Below are positions 1 through 10,700 of a stretch of 64,000 bases of DNA, piece by piece. The DNA is from Pyronema omphalodes (Eukaryota > Ascomycota > Pezizomycetes > Pezizales > Pyronemataceae). The notes below the pieces were generated by a model. That model saw nothing but the letters and a program-made list of their open reading frames with translations, was not told the DNA's origin and did no database searches. Position 1 is the stretch's first letter. Each line of letters starts with the position of its first letter. Location of the stretch: NCBI GenBank assembly GCA_024516155.1, contig JAJJXM010000022.1, positions 1-64,000 of the forward strand. Reading direction: 5' to 3'. Both the position numbers and the translations under genes were made by a program.

Positions 1-739
1 AGAATCAAAATATGCAGGATGCCCTGGCTCGAACCTTTGCATCATACTCCAAGCTACCGCATCTCTTAGCGCTGCCGCCTCCGTCCTTTCTGCAGTGACG
101 GGGGGGGGGGGGGGAGTCTTTTTTCTTTTCGTTGTATCGATAGCATTTTCAACAGTGATTCTCTCTATTTATAAACACAAATCCCAAGACATTTTCAATG
201 CATCAACAAAATACCCTATCTCTACATACACACTGGTCAAGCCTGCCTTCAACCACCGTCATAGAGTACATCACCATGATAGCCTCACCAATAATGTCAG
301 TGGCGTCAAGGCAAGCCATGTTCCCCGCCCCTTCCCCAACTCGATGCCCTGATCCGCAAACCAGAATTTTGTGAAACGGGAATGCCAGAGAAAGGTGGAG
401 GTGGACGAGTGTATTCATTGAGAACGATAATGATCTAGCTCTAAGCTACCCGTCGGATATACCCAATGTGGAAACTCCACCTCCATGTGGCGGTCACATA
501 AGCCCTAAGTTCGGCCAAGACACCGGAACTCTAGCTAGGCGACCTTTAACAAATTGGCTACGTTGCGGAACTTTGAAGTTTAAAGCAGTCATTTATATTT
601 GTGAAGTAAAGGAATTGTAGCATTGGAAAATGGTTTGGCCATGTACCGCGTTGACTTAGGCATATTGGGGTATCTTATATAGGTTTTGAGCACGGGAGTG
701 TCCTCACTGTCCTGCAAACTTAGGATATGAGCGAGGGTA
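1..739. other. No supported gene; low-information flank
   Basis: I see no convincing coding sequence here. The open frames are short, lack recognisable motifs and include non-ATG starts. The segment contains a G homopolymer (100-114). The detectable homology of the inverted duplication begins at about 740. Confidence 0.5.
100..114. repeat. G15 homopolymer
   Basis: An uninterrupted run of 15 G is followed by a T-rich stretch. Runs like this are prone to length error in sequencing and can form G-quadruplex-like structures. No function is implied. Confidence 0.9.
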
Positions 740-1329
740 TCCTGCATGATTTTCGTAATAATAAAGATCTTGTGGATTTATGATCGACTTCTATCGTTGT
801 GGAAGTTGCTGCTTGCCATGTGTGGTCTAGTGGCCGGATCCATTGATATCCATCGGTCATGCTTGAAATGACTGGGTGATAGTATACATAATGGCAATCA
901 TGAAGCCCGTTTGATCCCATAAATATGCCAGATACCAGATAAACTATCTATATGAAATCCATCATTAGATTTATACTTTATCCCGGATGTATAGTGTCAC
1001 CATTTGCTTCTACATTGTTTCTCGTAGGTTTTTTTCTGAATATATCAACGCATAAATTAATCCCATTAACCATTCAATTATACTCTGCTCGAAGCCCGAA
1101 AACCTCATACAGGAAATATATAAGAAACCGCCTTCCGCCATCTATCTAAACCACCCATGACACCATCCCCTTCTCATGCCCCACATAACTCATCCCACAT
1201 ATCCATACCCCCAAAAGAAAAAGCCCAGATGAGGATGATCCCCAACCCAACCCTTTCCCCCGAAAAACACCAACCCCGGCCAGCAAGCAAGTCACGACGT
1301 CGACGTCAAGAAGCAGATACTAAGACCCC

Positions 1330-1830
1330 TTAAAAAGGAGCAGCATTTCCAATCTTAGGGGGTCTTCTGTTCTTGTTCTTATTCTTCTTTTCCTTCCGAG
1401 TAACAAGTCTTTCCTTATTGGGGATAAGACCCCATTTCTTAGCTTGCTGAATAGCCATAGCCTTTTTAAGTTCATCGCAGTTAGTGGAACACATTCTAGA
1501 GCGAATCTTGAAGTGTGGTTGCGCCAAATGGTCGTATTGATCTTGTGCGATGAGGATGTGGTCTTGACAATCGGTTTTGCTGTTTGAAGGGGGAAAAAGA
1601 AGGGTTAGTAAGAGATGGTTTATTGGAATCGATGTGGTTTTGTGATGCAATGGATTCACTTACCCGAAGATTGCGCAACAGGTTCCGGTTTGGTTAAAGG
1701 AAAGTGCAAGCTTTTCGTCGACTTGCTCCTCTAACACTTGACAGACCATGTTGGGCTTGAAGGTGCCTTGAGATGCAACCACCAAGGGTGCGAGCAATAG
1801 CAAAGAGATGGCGGAGATGGAGAACTGCAT
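1330..1830 (-). CDS. Small secreted six-cysteine basic protein, paralog A (138 aa)
   Basis: The model has two exons, 1830-1664 and 1579-1330. The 84-bp phase-2 intron has donor GTAAGT and acceptor CAG. The protein starts MQFSISAISLLLLAPLVVAS, a clear signal peptide of about 19 residues. The mature part has cysteines at 30, 51, 52, 60, 86 and 90 (pattern C, CC, C, CxxxC). It carries the shared motif KIRSRMC and ends in a Lys/Arg/Asn-rich basic tail. The paralog at 25057-25517 has the same intron position and phase, the same 250-nt second exon and the same cysteine order. This gene is intact although the gene next to it in the duplicated block is broken. I do not recognise the family. An extracellular effector-like or cell-wall role is only inferred from size, secretion signal and cysteines. 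The cysteine pattern is not that of hydrophobins. Confidence 0.82.
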
Positions 1831-2779
1831 CTGGGCGGTTTTCCGAGAGAGCTGGGGAAATTGAGTACGCTAGCTGGTTGCTGAAGAAGGAAAGAAGATT
1901 GGGTTCTTCTTTCTTGGTGTTGATGAGGGTGAGAAGTCAATTTTCGGGGAGGAACTGGCGGTTTATATTGCTATCAGAATTCATGCCAAGGTTTCCGGAG
2001 AATAATATAACAGTTCAAAATGGCGCTGATTAGATCACCAACGATAGTACACTAAGGAGTAAGTAAGCAAGAAAGAGGCGAAGAATACTGATAGAAAATG
2101 GTTCGATGAACATCGTGTACATCAAAGTGTCTCCAAAAGCGGTAAGCATGAATCCCTTTGGAAGATACATAGAAGGTGCTGCATATCAAAATGCACATTG
2201 TTTAATACTACTGGTATGCAAAACACAGTGAGACTGGAATAATACACTCAGCATAAAATGCACTACCTCGGAAGCTAGCTAGTAAGTGTAAATTGAGGTA
2301 ATAGTGACTTTTTAGGGTTTCTAGTTAAACTAATAATATTTCCATGCAAGACATTAGCTCGGTCCGTTATCTGTATTCCCACTAGCTAGTCTATCTACTG
2401 AAGAACCCGTCTACAAGGGTACGTCGGGACTGGAGGGGCTCACCCTGCGCTTATTCAGACAACGTCCTTACATAGAGAAGGGCTTGGCATGAGTGATCCC
2501 TCGAGATGCAGAGCGCTGTGGGGCGCAATGTATACTCCTCGACTTCTATGTACAACCTGCTCAACGTCAAAAGCACAACTTCAATAGAATATTTGTATAA
2601 GACTACCATACAAATCTTTTGTCTTTTCTCAAGGATATTGTAGAATAGAAAAAGTCTTGATTTCCCATATAAAAAGCGTCGGGACCGCGGCTATTATATT
2701 ATACAGAGGATATCCTTGTAAACGAGTGCCATGTAAATATGCTCCTCTGTAATATTACAGTAACTGATCACATCTACTC
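1831..2779. other. Intergenic spacer inside duplicated block A
   Basis: This lies between the secreted-protein start and the 3' end of the broken large gene. It corresponds to the 655-bp interval 24403-25056 of copy B but is longer. I found no gene and no clear repeat, and it presumably includes the secreted gene's promoter. Confidence 0.5.
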
Positions 2780-4830
2780 TTAGTTTTGAGCGAGCAACAA
2801 ACCCCTACCCTTATCCAATACCTCAACGCGTGTTGTAAGCCATATTGGGATTAGTCGAAGCCACGTAGGTTCCGCTTCTTGACTCTCCCGCCGCGCGCGG
2901 GCATAATTACGACTCACCCGCCTCATTTTATCCCTCGCACATTTCGGCGTTGGTGGCGGTGGAATAAACATCTGAAACCAATCCTTAACTGAGGACCATT
3001 AAACATCGCCATGAGTAGCCTCTTCGTCTTCCTCATCACTCACAACCCTTTTAGTAAGCTCTACTGATTCCCAGATAGAAGTAGTAATGAATCGAAGGCT
3101 ACTCATGCCAAAGGTGATACTTTCCACTACCTTTGGAACGAGTAGATGTCATATGTGTCCGTAATTGGGTTTGTAATTCGGGGTACTGGAAGCGCGTACA
3201 AATCGCCGAATTGCAGCGTTTACGTTAGTCGTAATGTGGCTTGAACAAGGGGTATTACGTGAGTCGCAGGTGGATGTGGCGTTGATGCTTAGTCCGGTTG
3301 GACGTGATTCATCGGTGGTACTTGGGTTGCGTAATCTACCAGTTTTGGTAACGAAAGTGTAGCTACTGGTAGGAACTGTGCCTCTTTAATCAGTAGAATC
3401 TCAGTTTAGTTGTTTCTCAAGGCCTGGGGATTGTTTATCACCGGTTAATTCTTGAGTAATGTTGCTTGATTCATCACCGTTGACCGAGACTTGTCTGGGT
3501 GGCATGGCTGAGTCTTGGAATTTTGAATCGTCAAGACTTTTAACACTTCCATTTGTGGCTTCTGGATGTGAGGTCGAAATGGTTAACAGTGGCGTCGTGG
3601 AGGAAGCGAGGGATGGATAGCCCTCAAGTGCAGAAACGGGAGTTGTAGAGGCCCGAAGTGCAGAAGTCGGGACTTCAGAAACTTCCGCGTCGGAGATAAT
3701 GGAAGCCGTAATCATGGTGGCTCTCCATGCTTCTAGACTATAAACTTCTCACTCATCATCATACTCGCCAGTATATTTAGCTTCATTATCCGCTCCCTTA
3801 CTCTGCTGCTCTTGCTCAGATTCAATCCTGAGTGATCTCTGATGATCCTGCACTGGCAGCGGTAATTCAGCCCACCCGCACATCATGAAAGTATGGCTCT
3901 AGCAAGCTAGACATATCCCAATCTTGTTGGCTATAATTTTGTCAATCCTTCCCCCCCCCCCCTCTCCCCTTCCCGTCCTTCAAATCCTCTTTAATATAGA
4001 CACGCACACTCGCAGCAACATGCCGATGTCCCCGAATCACCGGTTCTGCAGGCCACGATGGAGATGCCATCACCTCTTAAACCTAGCTTTCATAAACTCT
4101 AGCATCTTTTTCCATCAGCCGCAGAAGACAGAATAGATAAACTCCGCCAATCCCATTCTAATCGCTTAGTGTCTCACGAGATCTTCACGTGTACATGGTG
4201 AATCTGGGATTTTTCCTCCTCACCCAACCCTTTGGCCAGAAGCGTTTTCCAAGCGCTGAAGTCCCGCGAGGCAATCGGCGTATACACCCCTATTATCGAG
4301 ATTAATAGCCGTCATGCTACCTTCTGCCATAGAATTCAAAGATCTCGGGTAGGCACAGACATAGGACTTACCATGTTTGGAACTCAAAGTTCCCCTACTC
4401 CAATCACCCGCATTCTTAATCCGTGTTGTCGTGGCGGCATACCGCGTTGTCATCACACTTTCCGCTTGATCCGAAGTAGCAAGTCTAGCAGTTATAAACA
4501 GCTGTGGGTTTCTGTATCTGATTCCCTTGTACTCTTTGCTTTATTGCCGCGTTTACAGCGTCTGCGGTGTGTGAAGCAGCACATGTAGTCTGAGCTTGTG
4601 GGTTCTGAAGGTCGGTGATTGTCTCGGTTATCATCACTGTGATCTTATCATCTCTCCATATTTGCCACGATGTTGATATCCTACCGATTGACCGCACTCT
4701 TCATCTTGCAAGATGTTGTAACACCATTCTGATTTCTTTTCTGGGTCCTCTGGCTTGGGGAACGTCTGTGATGAGGAACGATTAGTAGTGGCTTCCGTGG
4801 AGTGGGGGGTGCGAGGGATCATTCATATAG
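2780..4830 (-). pseudogene. Broken partial copy of the large disordered protein gene at 21061-24402
   Basis: Several minus-strand fragments match the intact plus-strand protein in order. 4822-4634 shares SEWCY and KYGE. 4697-4485 shares ETITDLQNPQAQTT-like text with EMITDINNPQTQTT in the intact copy. 4456-4220 shares the LAGLQRLE segment. 3715-3401 shares SDAEVSEVPTSALRA with SDAEVTEVPVSALRA. 2971-2780 shares PPPPTP and SRNYA. The fragments lie in different frames, so there are frameshifts. The Trp codon of a WEVYNPE motif is an in-frame TGA (3749-3751, minus strand). The first roughly 450 residues of the intact protein have no counterpart, so the copy is also 5' truncated. The TGG-to-TGA change is compatible with RIP-type C-to-T mutation but does not prove it. 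Confidence 0.85.
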
Positions 4831-5981
4831 AGCCAAAGTGGCGAATGGAAACTTAAGAACGGTAGGAATTGGGTATCAACATAAGCTTTACCGCTGATAG
4901 AATCTATACATCGTTGTATATAGTCATCGGTATACAGATTGTCGAAAACACGGATGACCTAGTGGAGATGTGATTGTCTTGTATTGAAAGGATCAGAGCG
5001 AGAGGAAATGTGGAGATGGAAGAACAAATTATTATCGATCGAGAAGGAATAAGTACAGTGACCGAGAGCAAGAAGAATATGGGCCAAGGACGCTAGTGGC
5101 GTCCTGCTTCCATCTACACTCCATGTGAAATGGCTATTCACGCACCTTTTGGAATTTTGTAAAAAAGATACCAAATCCGCCGTAAGAAGAGTCTATAATG
5201 AATTCTTCCGAGAACTTGGAAGGGAAATCAGACTCGGTTTAGAGGGAAGTTTTTGATACAGGTTGAGGGTACAGTCAGGTAACCTTTCCTAATTATCTGA
5301 GAGTCTCTGCTTTTTTCCTTTTTCTCCTTATTAGTTCTAATCTTCTGGAAATGAAGAGGCTATATTGTTGAGTCATCCACGTTTGCAAGCCCCACCTTCA
5401 ATTTTCTTCAAATAGGATTGGCATCCGGATTTGAAAGAAGGCGACAGCAGGCCTTCGCGTCGAGTCGTCTTGGATGAAAATACTTTTGTTGCTTCGCTGT
5501 CGTGAAGTATGTTTGTTTGGTGGTTGACCTCCCCAAAGAGGCTCTGCTGTCGATTTTTTTCAAGCAGAGCTGAGTGTGTTCTTGATAGTTACATCCCTCT
5601 TGGGCATCAGTTTGCCCCCCAAACATCTCATCACATCACTCGTCAAACGAGTGATATATACGTACCCTAAGGAAGATATCTTCCTCAATCTTGTTCATTC
5701 ATTCCACATGAGCTACGGCAATCCTCGTGTGGTATGAAGATATTCAGCCCATCGTCGTATCATACTTGTGTGCACCTTACCTCATCTGCTGCATCATGGT
5801 ACGAACCACACCTTTCTGGCGGTAACTATGTACCCTTGATGCCCCGCACCGCTTCCCTTGAATTCAATCCAACCCTCACATGCAACCAAAACCTTAACCA
5901 ACATCAATCCTTCCCTGACACTTCTTCCTCAACTTGTTCTTTCTTACAAGCAATACAAAACCACCCACCAATCAACCAACC
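4831..5981. other. Intergenic region upstream of the 5982 gene
   Basis: No supported gene was found. The last 250 bp are rich in CA/CT and short pyrimidine tracts, as in many fungal promoters and 5' leaders. An open frame at 5734-6324 overlaps the 5982 gene in another frame and has no recognisable features, so I treat it as a shadow. Confidence 0.5.
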
Positions 5982-7094
5982 ATGCGCATTTTTCGCAGAT
6001 CTCCCTCGCCATCTTCGAACACAGGAGAGGGCGGGAGAGCACCTGCTGCTCCACGCGGACCGCCCTCAACACCTACCCAGTCCCGCTTTTCGCATCTTCG
6101 CAGATTTTCCCTTCCAACCACACAGCAACAGCCGTCTCAGAGATCCCCTGCAGGCTCCCGTACGTTCAACTCGACAGCTAGCCAGCCCCGCACTCCTACT
6201 CGCTCCCAGAGAGCTCCGAGACCTCAAGGAGTATCTGTCGACCGTCCTACCTTTTCTGCAAGATATAACCCAGGAACCCAAGGATCTCAAGGACGTGAGC
6301 TATCCCGAGCAGGCCTTCCATTGACATCCGCCATGCTGTCGTCGATCTCACTCCCCATAAACTACATCAACCGTATGGTCACCCTCCTCGACGCCAACAT
6401 CGACAGCCAGATCCAGAAGATCCAAATCTACCTGATGGCTCGTAACCGTCCTATCTCCGCTGGACGACGGGCCGCACTTCCTGACGTTCCGAGAATCATC
6501 TGGCCGAATGAAGAGATGCAGGAAGCTATCTTAAGATTTCAGTATGAAGCAACGCTCCGGGCAGAGTCCCGGCAAGCTCATGCTCGAGCAAATCAAGGTC
6601 AAGGACAGACTCAGGGACAAGCTCCTAGCAACCAAGCCCACCAGACCACTACTCTTCAAGGAAACCAGGCACAAGTTCCCCACCGGTCGGAGGAGAACTC
6701 CATCCGTCAAATAAGCTATGCCGAAGTTGAGGAGATACTAGCTCGAAGCTCTCAGAGTTCAGATAATCGAGGGATTCTTCTCAACCCTGGGGGTGGATGG
6801 GGTGCTCTCTTAAGTGATGGGCCATCGTTGGGACCAAGGTCTCAGCAGCAAGAAAATCAACCCACCCGCCAGACAAACCACCAGGCCCAAGGATCCGGGG
6901 CAAATCAAGCGTTGCAGGTCCAGAGCCAGGAATCGGATATGCATGCAAAGACTATCGAGAGATCGGCTAGATGGATCACTTGGATGGAATTGATGACGGA
7001 ATGGACTGGACGCCATAGGTTGGAGGAACTTACGCAGTTGTGCAACAATGTTGTTTGTACTCATCCTGAATCAGCAACCTTTGCAAGGACTTAG
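5982..7094 (+). CDS. Low-complexity hypothetical protein (370 aa)
   Basis: This is a single-exon open frame of 370 codons. I chose the ATG at 5982 (MRIFRRSPSPSS) over one 16 codons upstream because it follows a CAACC-rich leader and starts the Ser/Pro/Arg-rich protein directly. Residues 1-110 are Ser/Pro/Arg/Thr-rich and look disordered. About 115-200 is a plausible helical segment (SAMLSSISLPINYINRMV and a following DANIDSQIQKIQIYLMARN stretch). About 205-330 is Gln/Ala/Asn/Gly-rich (repeated QGQ and NQA). The last 50 residues are again ordered and Trp-containing. I do not recognise a domain and assign no function. The start and the absence of introns are uncertain. Confidence 0.6.
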   Translation: MRIFRRSPSPSSNTGEGGRAPAAPRGPPSTPTQSRFSHLRRFSLPTTQQQPSQRSPAGSRTFNSTASQPRTPTRSQRAPRPQGVSVDRPTFSARYNPGTQGSQGRELSRAGLPLTSAMLSSISLPINYINRMVTLLDANIDSQIQKIQIYLMARNRPISAGRRAALPDVPRIIWPNEEMQEAILRFQYEATLRAESRQAHARANQGQGQTQGQAPSNQAHQTTTLQGNQAQVPHRSEENSIRQISYAEVEEILARSSQSSDNRGILLNPGGGWGALLSDGPSLGPRSQQQENQPTRQTNHQAQGSGANQALQVQSQESDMHAKTIERSARWITWMELMTEWTGRHRLEELTQLCNNVVCTHPESATFART

Positions 7095-9469
7095 TTGAGG
7101 GTAGGAAGGGCACTAATTTCTTTCTACTAAAATAATCACAATCTGAGGAGTCACGGAAATGGGTTGACTAACCTTATGCCGATGACATGGTGGCAGAAAA
7201 ACATTGAAAAAAAAAATTAAAAAAAATTGAAAAAAGGAAAGAAACAGAATCTATAGGCATATACAAACAGGAGAAACATATTTCATGTACATCAAATAGT
7301 GGATCATTTACGTGCTTACGCACCAATCTTGAGAATACATGTAGGATCAGCATTCATACTTAGGGCTTGTTAGTTGTAACCCCAATAAATTACACTCAAC
7401 TTTAATCCCCGCTTTCCATATGCTCTAAATCCCTTCCGCCTAAAACTGCAGTCGGACTTCTTCCCATACTTCGTGAGCCAAGCCCGTAACCGCTGTCCGT
7501 AAGTCAAACTATAAACACCTGCCGTACTACATACCCCCAGATACCGGCAGTATGTAAATACGCACAAAGAAATCCAAATGATTGCCACATACGTGTCGTG
7601 ACTTGGGTAAGTTTGATGCTTGATGGTTAAATAGATACGGATTCCTACGTGATGCACTGAGTAGTGTTTGTGTGCATGATGTACAGAGGAAAAACATATA
7701 CAGACAAATAAATGGTGGCCAGAATGATCAAACGCCTTTTCCATGATGATTTAAACCGCACTAAGCCAAATTGGATGAGACAATGGACGGTACCGTGTGG
7801 ATATTCATATATAGTCACTCGGGGTTATCTTCACCACCGCGTCTAGTGCATCTTATCCATTCCATCATCATTGGTCACAAGGATTTGCAATGAAAGCCGT
7901 AGTATATTTCTGTAATATTTCATTTCGGAAACTTGGCTGATATGATAGGGCCCATCTGTATGGATATTCTACAGCTACTGCGTCGTATTCGGAAGCAGGT
8001 TCATGGATTCGATGTTGGGTACAGTACATTGTTACTCTCACCTGCCACGGAGTGACAGAATATTTCATATGCGATGAGTAGCGGTATGGTTGATGAGTAT
8101 ATCCAGATGGTATTGATGGACACACTAGCCATTGATGGCGCGGCTGTTTCCATCACCGTTCGTCCGGACTCTGCTGCAAAACGCCACAAGCCTGTTTTGC
8201 AACGTTTTCCACCTGAAGCTGCATTATTTCATACAGTTCCTTTTCAACTTTCAAGATATGCTATGGTTTTGCGAGATTGGTTTGACTGTGAAAATTAAAC
8301 GTTCGTCACGGATGAGAGCTGGCTATGTACGCAGTCTCAAACCAACTCGTACAAAGAGTCTGTATTACCCGCCCCAGCCCCCCGTCCGACTCAGGTTACC
8401 GTCCGTGTTGTTCGTTGTCTCTTGTGCTTCTACTATAATCCTAGACTTGTCTCACAGTCTTGATGCGTTGCTGAATCACTGGTGTCACTCTGGATTCAGC
8501 TTCTGAGACGAGTCAAATTTTGCAATACTTATACGTAATACTCTACAGGCTTTAGCTCTCTGGAGACGTTTATTTAAACTTCCAAAAAGCGAACGGACTT
8601 TGAACCGACGGATCTCCAAGCAAACAAATGCTCGGTCGCATATAGGGCTTTTCAGTCTGTGCGAAATCCGGGGCTGATGGGGCATTCGTAGCTTAGGATC
8701 ACGGCTGGATGGACCTGAGCTTTAGCGTGCCGGGTGACGTCTTTAAGGCCGAAGCGTGAGATGGCGATGCTCTCCGTTTGGCGGATAAAGAAGGTTCCAT
8801 CATCGTAAAATCTCTTAAATACAGGTATTTCCGCTGCCAAACGTTTTTTTTAAACCTTTTCGATCACGATTCACATGTTCGTTGGACCCGACCCCTTCAA
8901 TTACATACCGAGCTCCAAGCTCATGGGATTTAGTATACAATTTGGCCCTACGAGCTCACTGTTACAGATGTCAGTACACCATCGCCCTTAATTTGCGGAA
9001 TTTGTCGGTGCCTAGGTGTTGCTTTGTCACTGCCATCGCTGCCTGAAATTATGTTCGTTGTTGCCTCCCTTCGTCGCAATCTGGCCTTACGCGTGTGTTG
9101 TTGTGGTTCCAACCCCGGTTGAAATCAGCCCCCGAGCGCCAAGCAAATACCTGTCTTGGCAGCATCGGAGGCTTGTAACTTGCTCCTTTTTTCTCGCCAC
9201 CTTAACTCCCTCTTTCCTTAACCACTCTTTCATCATCGCCAGAGCCTTGCGAGATTCCACTTCCCCTCTACCCCCTTCTTTCCCTTTCGCACGAAAGAAC
9301 GTCGACGATTTTTCCCGTTGTTGGTCATTTATCGTTTGATTTTCCCTTCGCATTACATTCTTTGTACGTTTTCGCCATCAGCAGCACACAGCGAGCTGTT
9401 CAGGAGTCGCGTGAAGACTTAACACCCTCTAACCGCTTACACAATCGACAGAATCTAACTACCGGAACA
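7095..9469. other. Long intergenic region, likely including the 5' leader of the Tra2-like gene
   Basis: No supported gene was found. An A-rich tract (about 7200-7245) follows the 5982 gene and may belong to its 3' end. From about 9000 the sequence becomes pyrimidine-rich (CTCCCTC, TTTCCC tracts), typical of a fungal promoter or 5' leader for the gene starting at 9470. Confidence 0.5.
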
Positions 9470-10700
9470 ATGGATTACGAGAACGAGAGCCGCGGTTACG
9501 ATGGTGAGCTTCTGACACTGCTTGAGCCGACCGACGCGTCGCGGCGTGCAACGCACGAGCCGCAACGCGATAGGTGTTCATCAGCTCCCGACAAACAGGT
9601 TGCTAACTTTCATCAGACGGAGAGTCTCGTGACCAGTACCAGAGAGATGATCGCTCTATGTCCCCCCGTAGACGCGACTCTCCTCGCAGAGAGCGTAACC
9701 GCTCTGCCTCCCCCAGAGGCCTTGACCGGTACTTTATCCTCTGTTATCATAACAAACATCAAACTGACCTATCTTGCAGTGCTGCTCCTGCTGAGCGTTC
9801 TGACGACCGTCGTCCTGCGGATGACATGTCTAACGCGTCTGAGCGTGGCGGTGACCGCCGTGGTAACGGAAATGGTGATAGTGCCACCAACACCGGAACC
9901 AATCTTTTCGTCACCGGAATTCACCCTCGGCTCACTGAGGACGACGTCATGCGTCTCTTCGCTAAGTATGGTGAGGTTGAGAAGTGCCAGATTATGCTTG
10001 ACCCTCACACCAAGGAGTCTCGTGGATTTGGATTCGTCAAGATGAGCACCCTCGAGCAGGCTGATGGCGCCAAGGAGGGTCTCCAGGGCGAAACTTTTGA
10101 AGGTAGAACTTTGAGCATTGAGAAGGCTAGACGCAGCCGCCCCAGAACCCCGACTCCCGGAAAGTACTTCGGTCCCCCCAAGAGAGGTATTTTCCCCCTC
10201 CTACTGATGTCGATTTATCGGCCCCAGTGCTACGACGACTCTAGACTAACAGTGAAGAAGAGGACGACTTCCGTCGTGGACCCCCATCTCGCTTCCGCGA
10301 TGACCGTGGTCCCCCCCGTGGTGGTCGTTACTACGACGATTACGACCGTCGTGGTGGTGGTGGATACTCCTCTCGTTACGACGACCGTGATGGTTCCGAC
10401 CGTCACTACCGTTCTCGCGACCCCCGTGACGACTATGGAGGACCCCCACGTGGCGTTGACCGCTACGCAAGCCGCGAGGATAGATACGGAGGCAGTGGCG
10501 GAGCCCGTGGCGAAGACAGGTACAGCAGCCGAGGCGGTGATGACCGTCGTGCTCCCCGGGAGTCTTACGCTTACGGTGACCGTGACAGCGGCTATTCCCG
10601 TGCCCCCCCTGCGGATGCACCCCCTCGCGCCCCCGAGGGCGGTAGGAGCTATGGCGGAGGCTACGAGGATGATCGCAGCGGTGGTTACAGCAGAAGATAA
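9470..10700 (+). CDS. Tra2-like RRM splicing factor (about 331 aa)
   Basis: The model has four exons: 9470-9503, 9617-9728, 9780-10186 and 10258-10700. The introns are 113, 51 and 71 bp, the first two with GCTAAC and ACTGAC branch-like sites. The N-terminus is Arg/Ser/Asp-rich. One RRM spans about residues 90-166 with RNP2 LFVTGI and RNP1 RGFGFVKM. It is followed by the linker RPRTPTPGKYFG, which resembles the THTPTPG linker of transformer-2 proteins. The C-terminus is an Arg/Asp/Tyr/Gly-rich tail ending in SGGYSRR. Proteins of this family bind purine-rich exonic enhancers in the nucleus and promote splice-site choice; that role is inferred here. The last acceptor is ambiguous. The first AG after the CTAAC branch site breaks the frame, while AAG at 10257 or 10260 both keep it. 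An antisense open frame over the final exon only reflects its codon repetitiveness. Confidence 0.9.

Larger units (their letters stand above)
740..4830 (-). repeat. Inverted segmental duplication, decayed copy A
   Basis: Read on the minus strand, this block is colinear with 22400-25800 on the plus strand. In order it has a broken large-protein gene (4830-2780), an intact small secreted protein gene (1830-1330), and a shared downstream stretch. In that stretch, around 745-800, the reverse complement shares the words CCACAAGATCTTT / CTACAAGATCTTT with 25750-25775. The shared downstream part reads as similar peptides on both copies (HKSTRSLLL against NKSTRSLLL). Divergence is substantial, with many indels. 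End points are approximate because similarity fades gradually. Confidence 0.85.

Noticed and set aside
1330..1830. Hydrophobin identity for the secreted cysteine proteins
   Set aside because: Hydrophobins have eight cysteines with two CC pairs. These have six with one pair and a strongly basic tail.
8580..8660. Possible tRNA-like segment (TTTGAACCGACGG)
   Set aside because: I could not form a consistent acceptor stem and anticodon arm.
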